Below are positions 7,192-8,001 of a stretch of DNA of 8,001 nucleotides, one piece after another. A program made the position numbers and the translations under genes. Every line of letters begins with the position of its first letter. The stretch's first letter is position 1. The notes below the pieces were generated by a model. That model made no database searches. It was not told the origin of the DNA and was given only the letters and a program-made list of their open reading frames with translations. Source of the stretch: Chitinophagaceae bacterium (GTDB lineage: Bacteria > Bacteroidota > Bacteroidia > Chitinophagales > Chitinophagaceae); the NCBI GenBank assembly GCA_025963615.1, contig JAOQAL010000424.1:1-8001 (forward strand), given 5' to 3'.

Positions 7192-7208
7192 AGAAAGAAT
7201 ATCTTTCT
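7192..7208. repeat. Inverted repeat AGAAAG-N5-CTTTCT
   Basis: A perfect six-base inverted repeat with an AATAT spacer, overlapping the weak -7 candidate of the rightward gene. That position would suit an operator. Such a repeat can also occur by chance in AT-rich DNA. Confidence 0.35.
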
Positions 7209-7225
7209 ACTGCCAATCAATAGCT

Positions 7226-7239
7226 CATTATTCTTAATG
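7226..7239. repeat. Inverted repeat CATTA-N4-TAATG
   Basis: A perfect five-base inverted repeat with a TTCT spacer, 18 bases beyond the first inverted repeat in the same divergent spacer. It is short and may be chance; no T-run follows, so it is not a terminator. Confidence 0.25.
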
Positions 7240-7299
7240 CCATAAACGTTGAAATAAAATGGGCTGGAATGGACTCCCTGGTTTATTTACACGCATACT

Positions 7300-8001
7300 A
7301 TGTCAATGAACAATTCCGGATTATTTTTTAAAAAAATGTTGCCTGTTGCACTGGCATTGGGTACGGCCTGGGCGGCCCGCGGTCAGATCGGACATGAATA
7401 CGGCGCTGCATGGGCGGGAAGTATCGGGGTAGCTGCGGCTATCAGCTTGTCGGGACGAAAAGATTGGTACAGTCGTTTTCCCGTAGTGGCTGCCCTGGGA
7501 GCCATTGCCTGGGGTACCGGCGGTATTATCAGTTACGGTAAAGTGGTGGGCTTCGGACACGCTGCGGATTACCTCAACACCAGTTATGGACTCGTGATGT
7601 TATTGTTTATAGGCGGCTTGTATGGATTTTTAGGTGGTGGGATAACCGGGTTGGCACTGGAATCCTCCCCTGAAAAAAAAGTGGATTGGGCTGCCTTGAT
7701 GACCCAACTATTTGCAGGCGGCTATTTATGCTGGGGGCTTTTTATTTTCGAACTGGAATGGTTTATGACACCACCCCGTTCAGAATTATGGGCCGCCTGC
7801 CTGGGAGCTGCCCTGGCATTGGGTTGGTGGCTGTACCGTAACGGGTACACACATGCGCTGCGCACCGCGTTCTTCAGTGCATTGGGTGCCGGTTTTGGTT
7901 TTGGATTTGGCAATTTCCTGCAACGAATGGGACAGGCTTCCGGCATCAACTTCAATTGGTGGAATGTGATGGAATATTCAATCGGCTTCTGTGGCGGCCT
8001 G
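7300..8001 (+). CDS. Glycine-rich multi-pass membrane protein, 3' end outside window
   Basis: An open frame of 234 codons runs from the ATG at 7300 to the window edge with no stop, so the gene is truncated by the window. An in-frame TAA at 7255-7257 bounds it upstream; ATG 7306 or 7336 are alternative starts. The product is strongly hydrophobic, with about seven or eight likely membrane segments (near 13-27, 36-51, 61-80, 96-119, 132-150, 163-178, 187-205 and 222-234). It is rich in Gly, Ala and Trp. Polar conserved-looking motifs are AARGQIGHEYGAAWAG (25-40), GKVVGFGHAADY (80-91) and a GFGFGFGN run (198-205). The His, Glu and Arg in and between segments suggest a transport or enzymatic site rather than a plain anchor. 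It is not a family I can name. It is divergent from the ThuA gene and more GC-rich than the left-hand genes. Confidence 0.85.
   Translation, partial: MSMNNSGLFFKKMLPVALALGTAWAARGQIGHEYGAAWAGSIGVAAAISLSGRKDWYSRFPVVAALGAIAWGTGGIISYGKVVGFGHAADYLNTSYGLVMLLFIGGLYGFLGGGITGLALESSPEKKVDWAALMTQLFAGGYLCWGLFIFELEWFMTPPRSELWAACLGAALALGWWLYRNGYTHALRTAFFSALGAGFGFGFGNFLQRMGQASGINFNWWNVMEYSIGFCGGL

Larger units (their letters stand above)
7105..7299. promoter_or_regulatory. Divergent control region, ThuA gene / membrane protein gene
   Basis: This 195-base AT-rich spacer should hold promoters for both divergent genes. On the plus strand, TTTA (7179-7182), 17 bases, then TATCTTTC (7200-7207) is a weak match to the -33/-7 pattern, with two mismatches overall. 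No convincing promoter was found on the minus strand. Two short inverted repeats lie within it (7192-7208 and 7226-7239), either of which could be a regulator site. No riboswitch or small RNA was recognised. Confidence 0.4.

Noticed and set aside
7321..7955. Two minus-strand frames opposite the membrane protein gene (7321-7560 and 7722-7955)
   Set aside because: They are antisense to a continuous 234-codon plus-strand frame with clear membrane segments. GC-rich coding DNA commonly leaves such open antisense frames.

Overview
The window looks like chromosomal DNA from a member of the Bacteroidota, most likely a Chitinophagaceae-type soil or water bacterium. This is inferred from gene style: no clear Shine-Dalgarno sequences, AT-rich promoter-like elements close to the TTTG / TAnnTTTG pattern of this phylum, exported GH36 and ThuA proteins, and a small two-helix membrane protein of a sort common there. 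No rRNA, tRNA, CRISPR array, insertion sequence or phage gene was seen.

Left block (1-2301, all plus strand, AT-rich): a DinB/DUF1572-type putative metal-binding protein, a small membrane protein with two helices, a NudK-type Nudix hydrolase (GDP-mannose pyrophosphatase) and a HEAT-like helical protein. Gaps are 28 to 61 bases, so some or all may be co-transcribed. They look like housekeeping or accessory single-function genes, not a named pathway.

Middle block (2381-4621, minus strand): a large signal-peptide-bearing GH36 alpha-galactosidase with an intact catalytic core, convergent with the HEAT-like gene. Next, on the plus strand, is a short exported beta-barrel-like protein gene (4812-5421) that is split by a one-base frameshift at a CCCCGGGG tract. 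An intact Fe(II)/2-oxoglutarate-dependent oxygenase of the PhyH family follows (5504-6235).

Right block: an exported ThuA-domain protein (6259-7104, minus strand) convergent with the PhyH gene. It is divergent from a glycine-rich multi-pass membrane protein (7300 to the window edge) that continues beyond the window. This last gene is clearly more GC-rich than the left block. The GH36 and ThuA proteins suggest periplasmic glycoside metabolism, but no SusC/SusD pair, transporter or sugar dehydrogenase is visible, so a joint pathway is only an inference. Nothing here is a convincing new multi-gene system. The items most worth a second look are the frameshifted barrel gene and the uncharacterised membrane protein divergent from the ThuA gene.
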